Source: Phlebiopsis flavidoalba
Lineage: Eukaryota; Basidiomycota; Agaricomycetes; Polyporales; Phanerochaetaceae
Assembly (NCBI GenBank): GCA_035772785.1
Contig: JAOCPU010000096.1
Location: 1-57,416 of the forward strand
Direction: 5' to 3'
DNA length: 57,416 nt
Part shown: positions 32,051 through 43,999 of the stretch, in pieces
Numbering within the stretch: position 1 is the stretch's first letter
Layout of the letters: every line of letters begins with the position of its first letter
Program-made: the position numbers and the translations under genes
The notes under the pieces: generated by a model
Seen by the model: the letters and a program-made list of their open reading frames with translations, nothing else
The model's database searches: none
Told to the model about the DNA's origin: nothing

Positions 32051-34467
32051 TCCGCCTGTTTCTCTGTTGGAATGAGCCCAAAAGCACCACGCAGTCACAT
32101 AGTCGCGGCTTTTGCCACCTACTGCATATCTGGCCATATGCATCGCCGTAGCTATCACCACCACGCACACGGCCCCGCGACTTAGTGAGTGTGTGTCTTC
32201 ACTATCCAAGCATATCGCTGCATCCACCTCAGTGTAAATAGTGCAACAGCAATGACTGAGGCATACTGGCGCCCTCGTCACTGTACTCAAAACCAATGCG
32301 AAATTCAGTAGGGGTATGAATATTCTCAGTATTGTGTACATGAATTGTTATCACCACAACTTACCAAGCCCGGCCTGACAGAACATGCAATCTGCCCTTC
32401 TCATGAGAAAACGGCCATATAATCCCTACCAGATATGCCTGGAAAAGAGATCAAGAAGGAGGCATATATCAAATTAGGCTATTGAGCCTTCAAAAGCAAG
32501 AGGACACTTGCTAACAATCTCCGGACGCCAGTTAACTATAGCCCGCGATCTGCTTTTGAAGGCTTAATTAGATGCTAATCATCCTTCTCCGACACACAAC
32601 ATGTGTCCATGAACCAACGGCCTCCTTTCTAGATACAATATGCTGGCACTTCACCTTGCAAGTGTGCACCCTTGGTAGCAATAACAGAGTGACATTGATC
32701 ACACAACCAGCTATGTCACATGGCCTCACCAAAGCAGAATAGAACACCTTGACATTGCATTGAAGCCATCTCATGACATGCATGATGGCACTGTAGTAAT
32801 TCACACCTCACAAAAGAGACTGCCCTATTAACTCAGAAACAATTACAGTTTTAGCACCTTACAACTTCTATCCATGCCCCACACTTCCCTAAAATGTCAT
32901 TGTCACATGGAAGTTTTCCAAACAAACAATCTCTTTGCCTCTCTCTCTTTAGAGGAGAATGGGAACAATGCAATGGACAAAAACTGCAGATGATAGTGAG
33001 TAAAAGAACTTTCTATATACTTTACCCCCCTAATTAGTCTTTCAGAGAGTAAAGCATTGAGCCCAACCCCTAAACAAATTCCAAAAAGTAACAGTGCACT
33101 TTCCACGCCAACAACTGGATAAAGTCCTAGATACAACCACATTGGAAAAGGTGAGCAGCTCTATCCTAACCACTGCCTAGTGAGCCTCTGCCTATTCATA
33201 CTGTGTAAGCCCCTTTTGAGCACAAACAAAAAGACAGAATTGGATTGCTATAGAAAAACTGCTAACTATGCTGTCCACTTTGTACAAAAATGATTCCACG
33301 CAAAAATATCCAGTCCCGCAAAATAATCTTTTTACAAAGTCATTACTTCGGCTCTTTAAGAGCTACCAGCTCTATCTGCAGCTCTGAAATATCTCAAATA
33401 CCAGACCTGCTAACTGGAAGACCTATCTCGAGGTATTATAAGACATCTAGAGCTCGTGGGCCCTAGTCCATCAGTAGCTGGGTTTCCAGACTCAGTGGCG
33501 GGCTTCAGGGCCGATTATTCGTCCAGGCTCACAGTGACAAATGTTCTCACAGATGGTACAGCTCCTATCATGTTGTATGCTTACTTCTATAACACAATTA
33601 CTCAGTACATAGAACTTAATTCCACCAAAGGTGCTGGAGTTGAGGTGCCTAATTCCATCAAAGGTGCGATACTGGCATTTTGTGATGAGTTACCAGCCTG
33701 CCATTATTGTCACTGCCAATACTGACATTTTTAGAAGACTGCTAGATACAGATTACGAGGTACTGATATGTTATTTCTGGTTTCCTTATTTAAGTGGCAG
33801 GGCAAGAGGTTTGGTGGGCGTCTGAGCTTTGATGCCCAGGCGCTTGCCTTCGGCTCGTCCTCTAAGCCGTCTCTGGGCCTTGTACGTCTCGCTGACACTC
33901 GTATTTCAAGTGGTAGCATACTCCAAGCATCATTGGTAAGTGACTTAACTCATATGCCATCTTTTGAAGGTATATTGACCATATCATTTCAATTTTTATT
34001 ACGGGACTTCAAATTTATTGCGCGGGATTAATTATTGTACAAGGTGGACAGCATAGCTAACCAGACAAGCAGAGAGAGCACACTAATAAATACTCATGAT
34101 CCCCAACTGCTGTCCTGGCAGAATGGCAGCATCTCTGCTGGGTCAGTCAGACCTAGACATTAACATTGTATCTGTGTTGGCGGATTTTGCCCCCTCTACA
34201 GAAGAAAAACAAATGGGTCACCTTTCTGGAAATGAACACAAAATTGTAACCACCTCTCCTGCTGTAAAAGAGAAGGTGTTACCCTCCAATCTGTAATATC
34301 ACAGATAGTCTCTCCATCTCTGTTGGCACCATGCCCAAATACCATTAGGCAAATCTCCTCAGTGCATATGACAATGTCACCCACTAGACAATGGAAGCAT
34401 GGATACAATAAGCAGACTCATCTATAGATAGTGAAGGACATGAGTATAGGTAAGCCATGTGGATTGT
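32051..34467. other. No gene recognised
   Basis: Short frames only. Noted items: an inverted pair GCCTTCAAAAGCA (32487-32499) and TGCTTTTGAAGGC (32551-32563); a direct repeat AATTCCAYCAAAGGTGC at 33618 and 33650; and a GC-rich, exon-like stretch (33790-33940) that ends in a splice-donor-like TTGGTAAGTGAC at 33934-33945. Confidence 0.35.
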
Positions 34468-34820
34468 GGGTATTGGGTATCTATGGGTATAGGTAGGGGT
34501 AGCCATTTCAAAACCCACAGTATCCACCAAAACCTATCACTTGATATCAGCAGCGTGATATTTGGCGCAATATTCTGTATTTTTGATAGAAAACATTACA
34601 ATCACATTGTTGAGCATTGTACTATTGCTCTATGCAGTATTATACATGTTTGGTATGTATTCTATAACTTGTATGATATGCCTACCTTGTGTTTTATAGT
34701 GATTTACAGTCCAAATCCATGGTTCTTACCATATCCACCTGTACCCTTTAAAAACTCACACCTATGGTGATAGGTATGGGTTTTTGGTGGATATGGGTAG
34801 AGGTAAGCTTCAAAATACCC
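34468..34820. mobile_element. Short GGGTAT-ended element, copy 1
   Basis: 353 bp, from GGGTATTGGGTATC to CAAAATACCC. Both ends carry GGGTA/TACCC words and the pair GGTGGATATGGGTAGAGG / GGATACTGTGGG; part of the end similarity is direct rather than inverted. A second copy lies at 37566-37699 plus 38642-38671. No coding sequence. This is probably a MITE; the superfamily is uncertain. Confidence 0.55.
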
Positions 34821-37565
34821 AAGGGTCTACTCACGTTCTTCACTATCCATAGGCCTACTGCTCTGAGACGCAGGCTTGTGCCCAACTGGCCAAAGCAGCA
34901 GAAAGAGCTGACCACGGCTGGTTTCATAGTCAAAGCGTTTCCAAAGGAGATCAAGCATGTCGAAGTTGGTATCCAGCCAGCACTACTCAGCCCTGTCTCC
35001 TTCTCTATATAAACAGCACTTTGAAATACCCACCAGCTCTCTAATGAATTTGGAGGTGCCTGCAGTATGCCCTAGACTATCTCACAAACAATTTCATATT
35101 CAACACATCCAACTGGACAGCTTTTTTTGTCTCTCTGCATCCAATCTCTCCATCACTTTATATACAGCCTGGTTAACATTACATGTACACAAAATAACAA
35201 CTTGTATGCCAATATGTTATTTCAGTCTAGGAGAGAACTATTCTCTTCAATATCCTCATTTCCATCCTCACTTATTCCCAATCCTTGCTTGTAAAATAGA
35301 GTATGCAGAGGAGAACCTGCACAACATTTGCAAAAGATTTCATACAGTTCCTCCATGTCCACATGCTCCCCACAAAACTCCCAGGTGGGAACACATTCCC
35401 TAGTAACCCTTTCTTTACATCAATTCCATTTTTTATGAACATCATAGAAAAAATGGAGGACTCAAGAATCTGCACCTTCCCCTTAGCCTCAATTACAGAG
35501 ATACAGACATTGGAGACAATACTACCATAGTAGACAAAATAAAATGCACTGCATATCATATGGATGACCTCATTTCTTTCTGGGCCTCTGCCTTCCTCCA
35601 TATATGCCATGATATATTCTACAATTGAAGCACTTTTCTTTAAAGGATAATGGCAGAAGGAGATACCAAGACAGATACCGTAGCTGCGCTCAGGCAGAGA
35701 AGGACGAGGACATAGTCACTTCTCGCATTGTAAATTGGAACCCTTAGAGATGACGGCTCCGCTACAGTGAAGAACCTTGGATAGCATACGCAGCCTCTTC
35801 TATTTTGTCTTATATATTTTATTTACATCTCTAATAAATCTCTCTGAACTCTCCCCTCATGTAACACCTCAAACTTGAGAAAAAAAAAAAGGAAAAAACT
35901 TGTATATACTAGCACAACACGCCCAAACTTCAAAGTATACTTGTAGGGTCCTGATAGCCAATCAATTATGACTCTCCGCTTATTGCCTCTTGGAAAAACA
36001 CTTGCACTCCAGAAAGTTGAAGTCCTGTAGACATTGTACCAACTACAAACTCCCCAAAACCCTGTTCTAACCTCACCACTGGTGTGACCATACACAGTTT
36101 TTGCCCTGAATCTCCATTTTCTCTGCTAAGTCAGTTTGATAGGTACTGTCTACTCTTCTTTGCGACTATGTGTAAGACAACTACCTTGGCACTATCTTTT
36201 CACTTAAAGCTAAGTGAATGCTTAGCCCCTCCTTGCATGCCCACTATAAACATGTCTAAATACTCACACAAACATGTTTTTTCTCAGTGGAATAAAAACT
36301 CCCACACCCCGACCATTGCCACCCATTGCCTTAGACATTCACAACCCATGGCTAAAGTTGGGCCCTCTCAATGAAAAAAAACACTGGAAGCCATCTTCCA
36401 ACTTAGAGTTTGGAAACTGCATCTCTCAATAAGTGAAAACAGGAGCTAAAGAGCTAGTGGAACTTCTGCACTCACTACTCATATCTCCTGCATCCAAACA
36501 AAATAACATCCAATGACTGCCTCTTACCAGAGTATATACCTCACAAATCTGATTACCTATCCCAGTCACGGCTCTCTCAATTCCTTCAAAATAGTCAGAA
36601 TTATAGATGTAGCAAAACTGACACTTAGAATCCTTATGTTCTATAGAATGTTGAAAGTGAGAGTTTTGGCTAGATGTGCATTGTGATCAAATAGGACGAG
36701 AAACACTATGCAGCGTAATAACGGTCAAGGTAATGTTCACCAGAGCAAACCAAAATATAAATGCCACCCTTTTGTATTCTAAAACAGTTCTGGCATTCTC
36801 TAAAACAGAGTTCCACATGGAGATGGATAGAAGACCTAATGGGTCTTTTTGGCAAGGGCATATAAGATAACCATAAGTGTAGTGTATGTTACCGAAATAA
36901 TACACTAGAGAATGCCTCACTCTGAAGTATAATAAATGACTTCTTATATTACAATGTGCTTAGACAGAGCTATAATAGAGGCAAATATACTCCCACCCTC
37001 TAAAGAAAGAGATGTGATAGAAATGCAACCTAAGAAACAGCAATAAGAATGATCCTCAAGATACTAACTGGAATTTCCCACCTCACAATGCATAGTCTCC
37101 AGTTGGACAGCTGCAGCGGTGAAATAAACTGCCTTTGAGGAACACCGTGCCCACCTCTGCTGCTTTTATAGTAGAGAAAAATTGAGTGTGCAAACCTAAC
37201 CACCCTAACCAATTCCACTTGTAACACAGTGAGCCAAATTTACTAGTTCCAAGAAGCTCAGGAAAGCAAACTGTGTAGGCTACTATAGCCCGTAGAGGTT
37301 TTTATTTGGACTCTCTGGTATTACAACCAAAGGCAACACAGGCTGATAGCCTGCAAAGGTAGTTTGCCTGCCTGTGAAACTACATGAATATTCATCTGGC
37401 TTACTGGCTGAAAACTGGACAGATACTTCAGTCGCCACTGTACTGACAATTGAACTAACAATTTAAACGGTAATACTCACAGTAGAAACGGTTTTTCCAG
37501 CCTTGCGGGACTGGGAAGGAAGACTATTCACTTGCCGTAGCCCTCCTCTGAGGATGGTCCTGACA
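34821..37565. other. No gene recognised
   Basis: Frames of up to 148 codons (34957-35403 plus) and 112 codons (35272-35610 minus) overlap in this stretch, but neither has a motif I can place and the next kilobase is not open in a compatible way. Codon-like structure is weak. Degenerate retroelement sequence is possible. A homopolymer A run is at 35880-35890. Confidence 0.35.
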
Positions 37566-38671
37566 TATGACTTGTATGACATGCCTAGCTTGTGTTTTAT
37601 AGTGGATTATGGTTCAAACCCATAGTTTTTATCCATACTCACCTGTACCCTTCAAAACTCCACACCCCACAGTGATAGGTATAGATTTTGGTGGATATAC
37701 AGTGACTGACAAAGTGGTGTCACATTTAGATATTGAGCACTTAAAGAATCTTATTATAAGATATCTATAAAGAGAGAGCTATTGCATAACTATAAGGAGG
37801 ATTGTATAGAATGGCATGAACACTTTGAAGAGCTATTTTTGATATATAACACATATACCCATATATATACACATATACCATAAGGAGTAATAGCTACTGG
37901 ATAATGAGCAAATGTACTAAATTTGCTCTATATCAGAGATTCTTTTATTGCTACAGTAATAAAAAATGGTTTGCATTGTAAGTTTAATATTTAAAGATAT
38001 TTTTGATGTCATTGCTATACTGTGCATATTATACATTACAGCTTACTATAGCTAGCTATATATTATAGCTATAATAATTTAGGTGTCAAGCAAGCAAGGT
38101 AAAAAATAAGATTTTATTTGTAACTTGCCACACTTTACAATAGTATACCTGCCTTTTTTCTCACATACCAGTGTTTTTTTTTCTCTATAGCTAAACAAAA
38201 ATTATATGTTTATCCATATATTCTATTACAGCCAATATAAATTAAATATTGTTTTTATATATAGCTGTGGACAAAAAGAATCCCTAATTATTAATTCAGT
38301 AGACAATATCAAATATATAGTATGCATGCTTTTTTATACAATTACCCATGGATCAAAATATTTTATCAATTAGTACATAAAAGTGCACCATATTTGTTAT
38401 TTTTGTGTTATAATAAAGAAATCGCTCCATTAGTGAAGTTTTAATAGTATCGTTTGATTATATCATCATAGCTGCCATATATGGTATATATGTAAATCCT
38501 GAAAAATAATGTTTCATTACCATAGTATTTCACAACAAAACTGCTTCCCTGTAGTTGCTCATATGAATAATCTATACGACATATCTTAGGCTTTAAATGC
38601 TCAATAATTCAAGTTGTGATCACGTTGTTGTTCAGGCACTGTAAATAGAGAGTTGAGCTCGCAAGATACCC
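37566..38671 (+). mobile_element. GGGTAT-ended element copy 2, split by TIR-A copy G
   Basis: 37566-37699 matches 34662-34791 (ACTTGTATGAYATGCC, TTGTGTTTTATAGTG, GTGATAGGTATRG, TTGGTGGATAT). After copy G, 38642-38671 resumes with TAGAGAGTTGAGCTCGCAAG and ends ATACCC, matching TAGAGGTAAGCTTCAAAATACCC in copy 1. The left part of the element is missing. Confidence 0.65.
37700..38641 (-). mobile_element. TIR-A element copy G
   Basis: 942 bp, starts CAGTGACTGACAAAGTGGTGTCACA and ends with a decayed TGATCACGTTGTTGTTCAGGCACTG, flanked by TA (37698-37699, 38642-38643). Orientation as copies D and E. Slightly longer than the other copies because of small insertions such as a duplicated ACACATATACC near 37850. 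No transposase. Confidence 0.85.
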
Positions 38672-40381
38672 GAAGAGGCTGTTGGGGGTTCTACCTATTG
38701 TTCCTTTACTACACGCATTGAAGTATGACAACTAGTTTTGTTTCTGGAGTAAAGTAGTACATGACATATGTGCGACAGCACAGCTTATTGAGTTGCCACT
38801 CTTCTTGGGTTCAGAGCATGCTCGCCTGGTGCGTAGTTAGCTGCAGTCATATACGTGAAGGTAAGGACCTCAACCTCACAACACAATGAGAGAGCCATTT
38901 TATTAAATTGCCATTGTCCGCATTATGGGAGCAACGAGATCAGTTGGTGTACTCGACAAGATGTGCGTATTGCTCTGCAGCGATTGGGGTGGCAGACCGC
39001 GCCACATGCTCTCTCCAATCTTCTAGTTGCATGGTGGATAAAACCCGTGCCACTAGTGCAGTAGTTAATTTAGCCATAGACCGTGCAAGCACCTGGAAAT
39101 GTAGTGTAACTTACTCAACAGTTGGAGCTTTATTTTGCCATGATCCCCAAATGTGCAACATATCGTACTGGTTGCTACAGTATGATGTGTTTTTCAAAGT
39201 TTGTTGTTGATACCTCCCCCCCAATGCCTCAGGTGCAAACAGACTGGAAGCGCTGCCCACGTGCTGATACTAAAGTTTATATTTCATCCGGGATGAGTAT
39301 GTCCTATGTAAGACCTTTTGTACCTTTCAATAGTTGTCGCAGGACACCGATACATATGTATGCATTTACTAAGGCCTTTTCTACTGAGCTAGGCAAGAGA
39401 GACATACATGTGAGCAGATGTGAAAATGAAATATGTATGATACATCAGGAGGCGCACGGGGGTGGCGACAATTACAGTCACTGCAACGTGGAGTAACTTT
39501 CGGGCCACAGGCTGCCCTCCTAGGCCTAGCATTGAAATAAGTCTGGGCATTGGACAGAAAGCTGTTTCATAGGGACCTCACCATTCTTCAGTTTGGATAA
39601 TGTTGGTCCTGATACAGGTGCTGGGTTTTAGATAGCATAAGCACCTGCTGTTATGTCTCTTGAGTTGTCACTCCCATGCCCTGATTGTGCTTGAAGAAGG
39701 GTGAAAAAATCAATAGCTATGTAATCAATGGCATTGTATAGGATCAGTACTTAAGCGAGAGTTTCCTAATTCCGTGAGAAAATGGCATATGTTGTGACTT
39801 GAGGTTGCATGATTGGTGCCTATTCTTCCCAATGCAATTCAGAGGCATATGGACTATTAATCCCTGCATATTTCCTCATATAATGAAAGTGTAGGTAACT
39901 CTGATACAAATCGGCTAAACCTTGTGGGGAATATTACTGGTTTTGCGCTGATGGGAAAAGTTTAATAATACTAGGTTAAAGCCCTAAAAAAAAGGGTATT
40001 TAAAACAAAGAAGCAAAGTGTACTTCCGCACATGGCATTGGATTGTCGACATAAAGAGCAGGCTGTAGCTTCAAGAGAGTAAACTAGCAAAGCTACATCT
40101 ATGCTATGACACATTATTAAGTAAACTGTCCAATGACATGTTCCTGAAAAAAAATGCCACATGCTCTGTAGTAACTTGTTGCATATTAGCACTTGCTTTC
40201 GGAGTCTCACCGGCATGTTGAAACTTTTATAATAGGTCAGTTAGCAAGCTGCCCTCTTCTCATCTCTAGCACCAATGAAACTAGAGAGCTTTTGTGAAAT
40301 GGAACAATATATGTAATATAAAAAGTGATTTACTATTATTAAGTGTAATAAAATTGGAAACTTTTTGTTTTTAAGCATTTA
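38672..40381. other. No gene recognised
   Basis: Plus-strand frames of 100 and 124 codons (38908-39210, 39122-39496) overlap and are not recognisable. The 39230-39500 piece could be an exon-like remnant, but no family is identified. From 39500 on the sequence is AT-rich and without signals. Confidence 0.35.
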
Positions 40382-40670
40382 CAATTGCAAATAAAAATAA
40401 TGCAATTGAATTGTGAGCCCTTGTAAGATAATAGCTTATAACTTGTAAAACTTGAAAAAGCAGTCATAAACTGTGGGTTTCATATAAGCATCTGTACATA
40501 TGTAGTATTTTATCCACATATCATATTGCCATATATATCAAATACCAGTGAGTTAAATTGAATATATATATATATATATATATTGATCTTTCTCAAAGCA
40601 AAGAATGGTTTTATATAGGCTATAATAGAATGTTAATTCAAATTGTCTTAATATAGCAATCTATATTATA
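40382..40670. mobile_element. TIR-B element fragment, diverged
   Basis: Begins after TA with CAATTGCAAATAAAAATAATG and continues GCAATTGAATTGTGAGCCCTTG, AATAGCTTATAACTTGTAAAA, CATATTGCCATATATA, following the TIR-B left half for about 190 bp. A perfect (AT)n microsatellite is embedded at 40562-40582. It ends where the next TIR-B copy begins. Confidence 0.6.
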
Positions 40671-40672
40671 TA

Positions 40673-41189
40673 AAGCCACAGACAAAAGTAATGCAATTGG
40701 ACTTTGAGCATTTGGAAACAATAGCCTATGGCTTTTTAAATTTATAGAATGGCCATAAGCTGTAAATTGTATATGGACAATATGCATATGTAGTATTTAT
40801 TACCGTGCCATATTACCATACATGCAAGTGCTTTTTAGATAAATGAGATACATATTATTTTTGAGCATAACAAAGAATAGCTTATAAAAGCTGCAATAAA
40901 ATATTGATGTAAAATTTTTATATACTACTAGAATTTACGTCTATACAGCCGTAACTTTTATAAATATTCCCAGCCAACCAACACTATCCATTATGAAGCA
41001 TTCATACCATTGCATTTTGCAATGGCTATGTTCAAAACTAAAACAACAGTATTATATATTTAGACAAAAGTAAATATGGATCCAAGCTTTAGCCAGATAT
41101 TATTGGGAGCTTAGAAAGGATAGCATCATTCTTTCCACTCAAATTATGTTGTAGTAGCTATTTTAGAAAGAAATTGTAATTTAGTATAG
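40673..41189. mobile_element. TIR-B element, truncated by TIR-A copy E
   Basis: Starts after TATA with AAGCCACAGACAAAAGTAATG and runs collinear with the reverse complement of 28749-28240 (TTGAGCATAACAAAGAATAGC, ATTGCATTTTGCAATGGCTATG, AATTTAGTATAG). It ends at the insertion point of copy E; the remaining 360 bp are not found beyond copy E. Confidence 0.8.
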
Positions 41190-41191
41190 TA

Positions 41192-42077
41192 CAGTGAACT
41201 GACAAAAGTGTGTCACACTTAGATGTTGAGCACTCAAAGAATTTTGAATAAGATATCCATAAAAAGAGCTGTTGCATAACTAAAATGAGGATTGTATAGA
41301 GTAGCATAAAGAGCTATTTTCGATATATACACATATACCATAAATAGTAATAGACATTGTATAATAAGCAAAATATACTAAATTTGCTTTTATTAGAGAT
41401 TCTTTTATTGTACAGTAATAAAAATATTTGGCATTCAAAAGTGAATCTTGAGAAATACCTTGATATTGTCTCTATACTGCATATATGGTGCATTATAGCT
41501 TATCATAGCTAGCTACATATTATAGTCATAACAATTTAGAGCAAGCAAGGTAGAAATGGGATTTCATTTGTAACTTGTCATATTTTACAATAGTATACCC
41601 GGCCTTTTTCCCCACACATTGAGTATTCTTTTCTCCATAGCTGACACAAAACTCTGATGTTACCATATACTCTATTAAAGCCAATATAAATTGAATAGTA
41701 TTTTACATATAGCTATTTTACATATAGCTATAACAGAATGAATCAATATTCATTCAATACTGATATCAGATACATATTATGCATCTTTTTCATACAATTA
41801 CTCATAGATCAAGATATTTTATCAATAGTACACAAAGTGCATATTTTTCTTCTTGGTTGTGTAATAAAGGAATCTTCCATTAGTGTAGTTCTAATGTATT
41901 TCTTTATTATACCATTATAGCTGCCATATATGGTATATATATAAATTTGGAAAATGATGTTTAGTACCATAGTATCCTACAAATAAATTGCTTTTCTGTA
42001 GTTGCTCATATGAATATCTTACAACATATTCTTTGGATGCTCAATATCCAAGTGTGACACATTTTTGTCAGTCACTG
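41192..42077 (-). mobile_element. TIR-A element copy E
   Basis: 886 bp, ends CAGTGAACTGACAAAAGTGTG and (inverted) CAGTGACTGACAAAAATGTG, flanked by TA (41190-41191, 42078-42079). Close to copy B in sequence. A tandem duplication TTTTACATATAGCTA is present at 41700-41730. Non-coding. Confidence 0.9.
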
Positions 42078-42079
42078 TA

Positions 42080-42185
42080 GATATTGAGCACTCAAAGAAT
42101 TTTGAATAAAAAATATGTACAAAAAAAAGCTATTGTATAATTGTAAAGAAAATCATATAGAAAAGCATGAAAAGCTATCTTTAAT
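42080..42185 (-). mobile_element. TIR-A element fragment (copy F)
   Basis: GATATTGAGCACTCAAAGAATTTTGAATAA and the following 75 bp repeat the start of copy E, but the first 30 bp of the terminus are missing. It directly follows copy E and ends at the chromovirus LTR boundary. Confidence 0.75.
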
Positions 42186-42187
42186 AT

Positions 42188-42425
42188 TGAAAGCCGATGG
42201 CGAGTCGGCTTTACTAATTTCACTCCAGAGAAAACAGGTACAAAATAAGTCCTTTCGTTGTGGCAGCATGAGCTCAGCAATACAATACATGGAAGATGCA
42301 TACCTTTTGTTGTGACAGCGTGAGCTAAGGACCTTGACAAAAGCATGCACGTGTATATATTCCCAAACGGGAATGGAACAAATATCCATGATCCAACAAC
42401 ATTGTGTAACCATGTCAGGGTTACA
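42188..42425 (-). repeat. Chromovirus 3' LTR (approximate)
   Basis: On the minus strand it begins TGTAACCCTGACATGGTTACA directly after the polypurine run GTGGGGAGGG. The start is a hairpin, GTGTAACC/GGTTACAC (42404-42426). Near its end a 27-bp direct repeat occurs (CTTTCGTTGTGGCAGCATGAGC at 42253 and CTTTTGTTGTGACAGCGTGAGC at 42304). The right boundary at 42188 (ending CTTTCA) is a guess; the LTR may instead end near 42310. Confidence 0.55.
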
Positions 42426-42499
42426 CCCTCCCCACTCAGAAAAAAACCGAAGCCTAATCCTCAATCTCCATGTCTCACCTCCAACCCTCCAATGCGTCC

Positions 42500-43140
42500 A
42501 GTTCGTTTGCTGTGAGCTAATCATCATAAACCTCCAGATTCATTGCCTCTGACTCAAAAATCCATTCATTGTGTTCCGGGCTATAACTGTACCACCAAAC
42601 CAAGAACTGCTGCCCACACCTGCGTCTCCTTCAATCCAGAATCACCTCCACAGGCCACTCCTCTTATCTGTCTTCACCAAGGATAGGTCCAGGATGCAAG
42701 TGTTCTCGTGAGGAGAAGAGGTCCAGATTGTTCGCCTTCCATGGATACAGTAATGATACATAGAATGTAGGGAAGATGCGCATGTGCGCAGGTAAATCTA
42801 GAGTGTAAGTAGATGTTTCAGGTAGCGCAGTCTTTACCTTGTACAGTCCATTATAGTGGACTATAAACTTTGCTACACGGTTATCACCACGGCGCATATA
42901 ATTGCAACGGCAATTCAGCGTCGACAATAAAACCATGTCACCTTCCGAATAAACCATCTCCAGTCTTCGGTGCTTGTTGGCTTGGTCTATCTGATTCACC
43001 TTTGCCAGCAGTAAATTATCTTGAGCTTCCAGAAAATCCACATTCATGTGTTCAATAAGAAACACTGCGTCCTGCGCAGAGAAACCAAGTTGGCGAGTTG
43101 TCTTCTCAACGCCACAGAAATTAAGAGGGGAATCATGCAA
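42500..43140 (-). pseudogene. Chromovirus integrase C-terminus and chromodomain
   Basis: The integrase tail reads EGDMVLLSTLNC, FIVHYNGLYKVKTALP and YTLDLPAHMRIFPTFYVSLLYP (about residues 60-130), the GPF/Y-like module of chromoviral integrase. After LHPGPILGEDR and one stop, the same frame continues EEWPVEVILD, a second stop (TGA), then QQFLVWWYSYSPEHNEWIFE and NLEVYDD: a chromodomain with two of its three aromatic cage residues legible (W in LVWW, W in EHNEW). The stops are single-base changes from CAA/GAA and CGA. Chromodomains bind methylated histone H3. Confidence 0.8.
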
Positions 43141-43990
43141 GGTGAATGTCCAAGATGTAGGTGGAAGGGCATGAAGCCTGTTGACACATTCAGTGTGTTC
43201 ATGATATCAAAGCAAACGCGAGGTAGCCCCTTAACCCAGCCCTTCTGAATGCAAAAGACATGAAAGCGTAGCAATTGGATGACCGTCTTGTTAGATCGTT
43301 CAGATGCGCCATTAGTTTGTGAGTGGTAAGAAGTTGACATCTTCAGCTTTACGCCCATCAGTTTATGCAGAGCCGTCCAGAAATGTGACAAGAAGAGTTT
43401 GTCACGGTCCAAGACAATGTTGTCTGGCAGTCCGTTCTTGCAGAACCAGTGATCGAAGAAGAGTAATGTAAAATCCTCTACCGTAATATCCGTTCACGTA
43501 GGTATAACTCGAATGTTGGCGCCAGAGCAATCTGTTATAGTCACAATACAGTTGTATCCATTGTCTTCAGGAAGTGGGCCGACAAAGTCAATAGCGACGC
43601 TAGACCCGCAACGGTCTGAAAACAGAAAGCGGGTGTAGAGGACCGGTAGGCTTTCTTCGTCAAATTCTTGTTTCTCTGACAATCCTCGCACGAGGGCACA
43701 TAGAACTTCTCCAGCTCCTTTTTGCATTTTCCAGCCAATAATAGGAGGAGCGTAGGACAGCGTAAGACTTGTCTCCCCGTCAATGACCAAGAGCATTGTG
43801 CACCAGGTGGAACAAGTGTTTATGCACCAGTGGCACCCAAGGGATGACAAGTCTCTCGCCAACATACAACAGGCCATTCTCTTCTCGAAAAACCCAATCG
43901 GCAGTGCAGCATGCAGCTGCTTGCAATATTTGTCTTTTTTGTACCCTTTCGGATCGAATCGAGCCAAACCGGATCCGTCGAAATTCGAAG
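43044..43990 (-). pseudogene. Chromovirus integrase, zinc-binding and catalytic core
   Basis: Integrase inserts the element DNA. HLVHNALGH (near 43780-43810) and SCEDCQRNK (43670-43700) are the HHCC zinc-binding halves in two frames. The catalytic core follows: VAIDFVGPLPEDNGY (first Asp, 43555-43600), VLDRDKLFLSHFW (second Asp, 43370-43415), TSYHSQTNGASERSNKTV (Glu, 43280-43335), then FDIMNTLNVSTGFMPF. All three acidic residues are visible but lie in different frames, so the protein is broken. The order and spacing match Ty3/gypsy integrases. Confidence 0.85.
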
Positions 43991-43999
43991 CAACGCCAA

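Noticed and set aside
31667..32075. Open frames of about 100-127 codons on both strands next to R1 copy 3
   Set aside because: C-rich low-complexity sequence; no start context, no homology and equal openness on both strands.
40562..40582. (AT)n run as an origin or regulatory site
   Set aside because: An ordinary microsatellite inside a decayed TIR-B fragment; nothing else supports a function.
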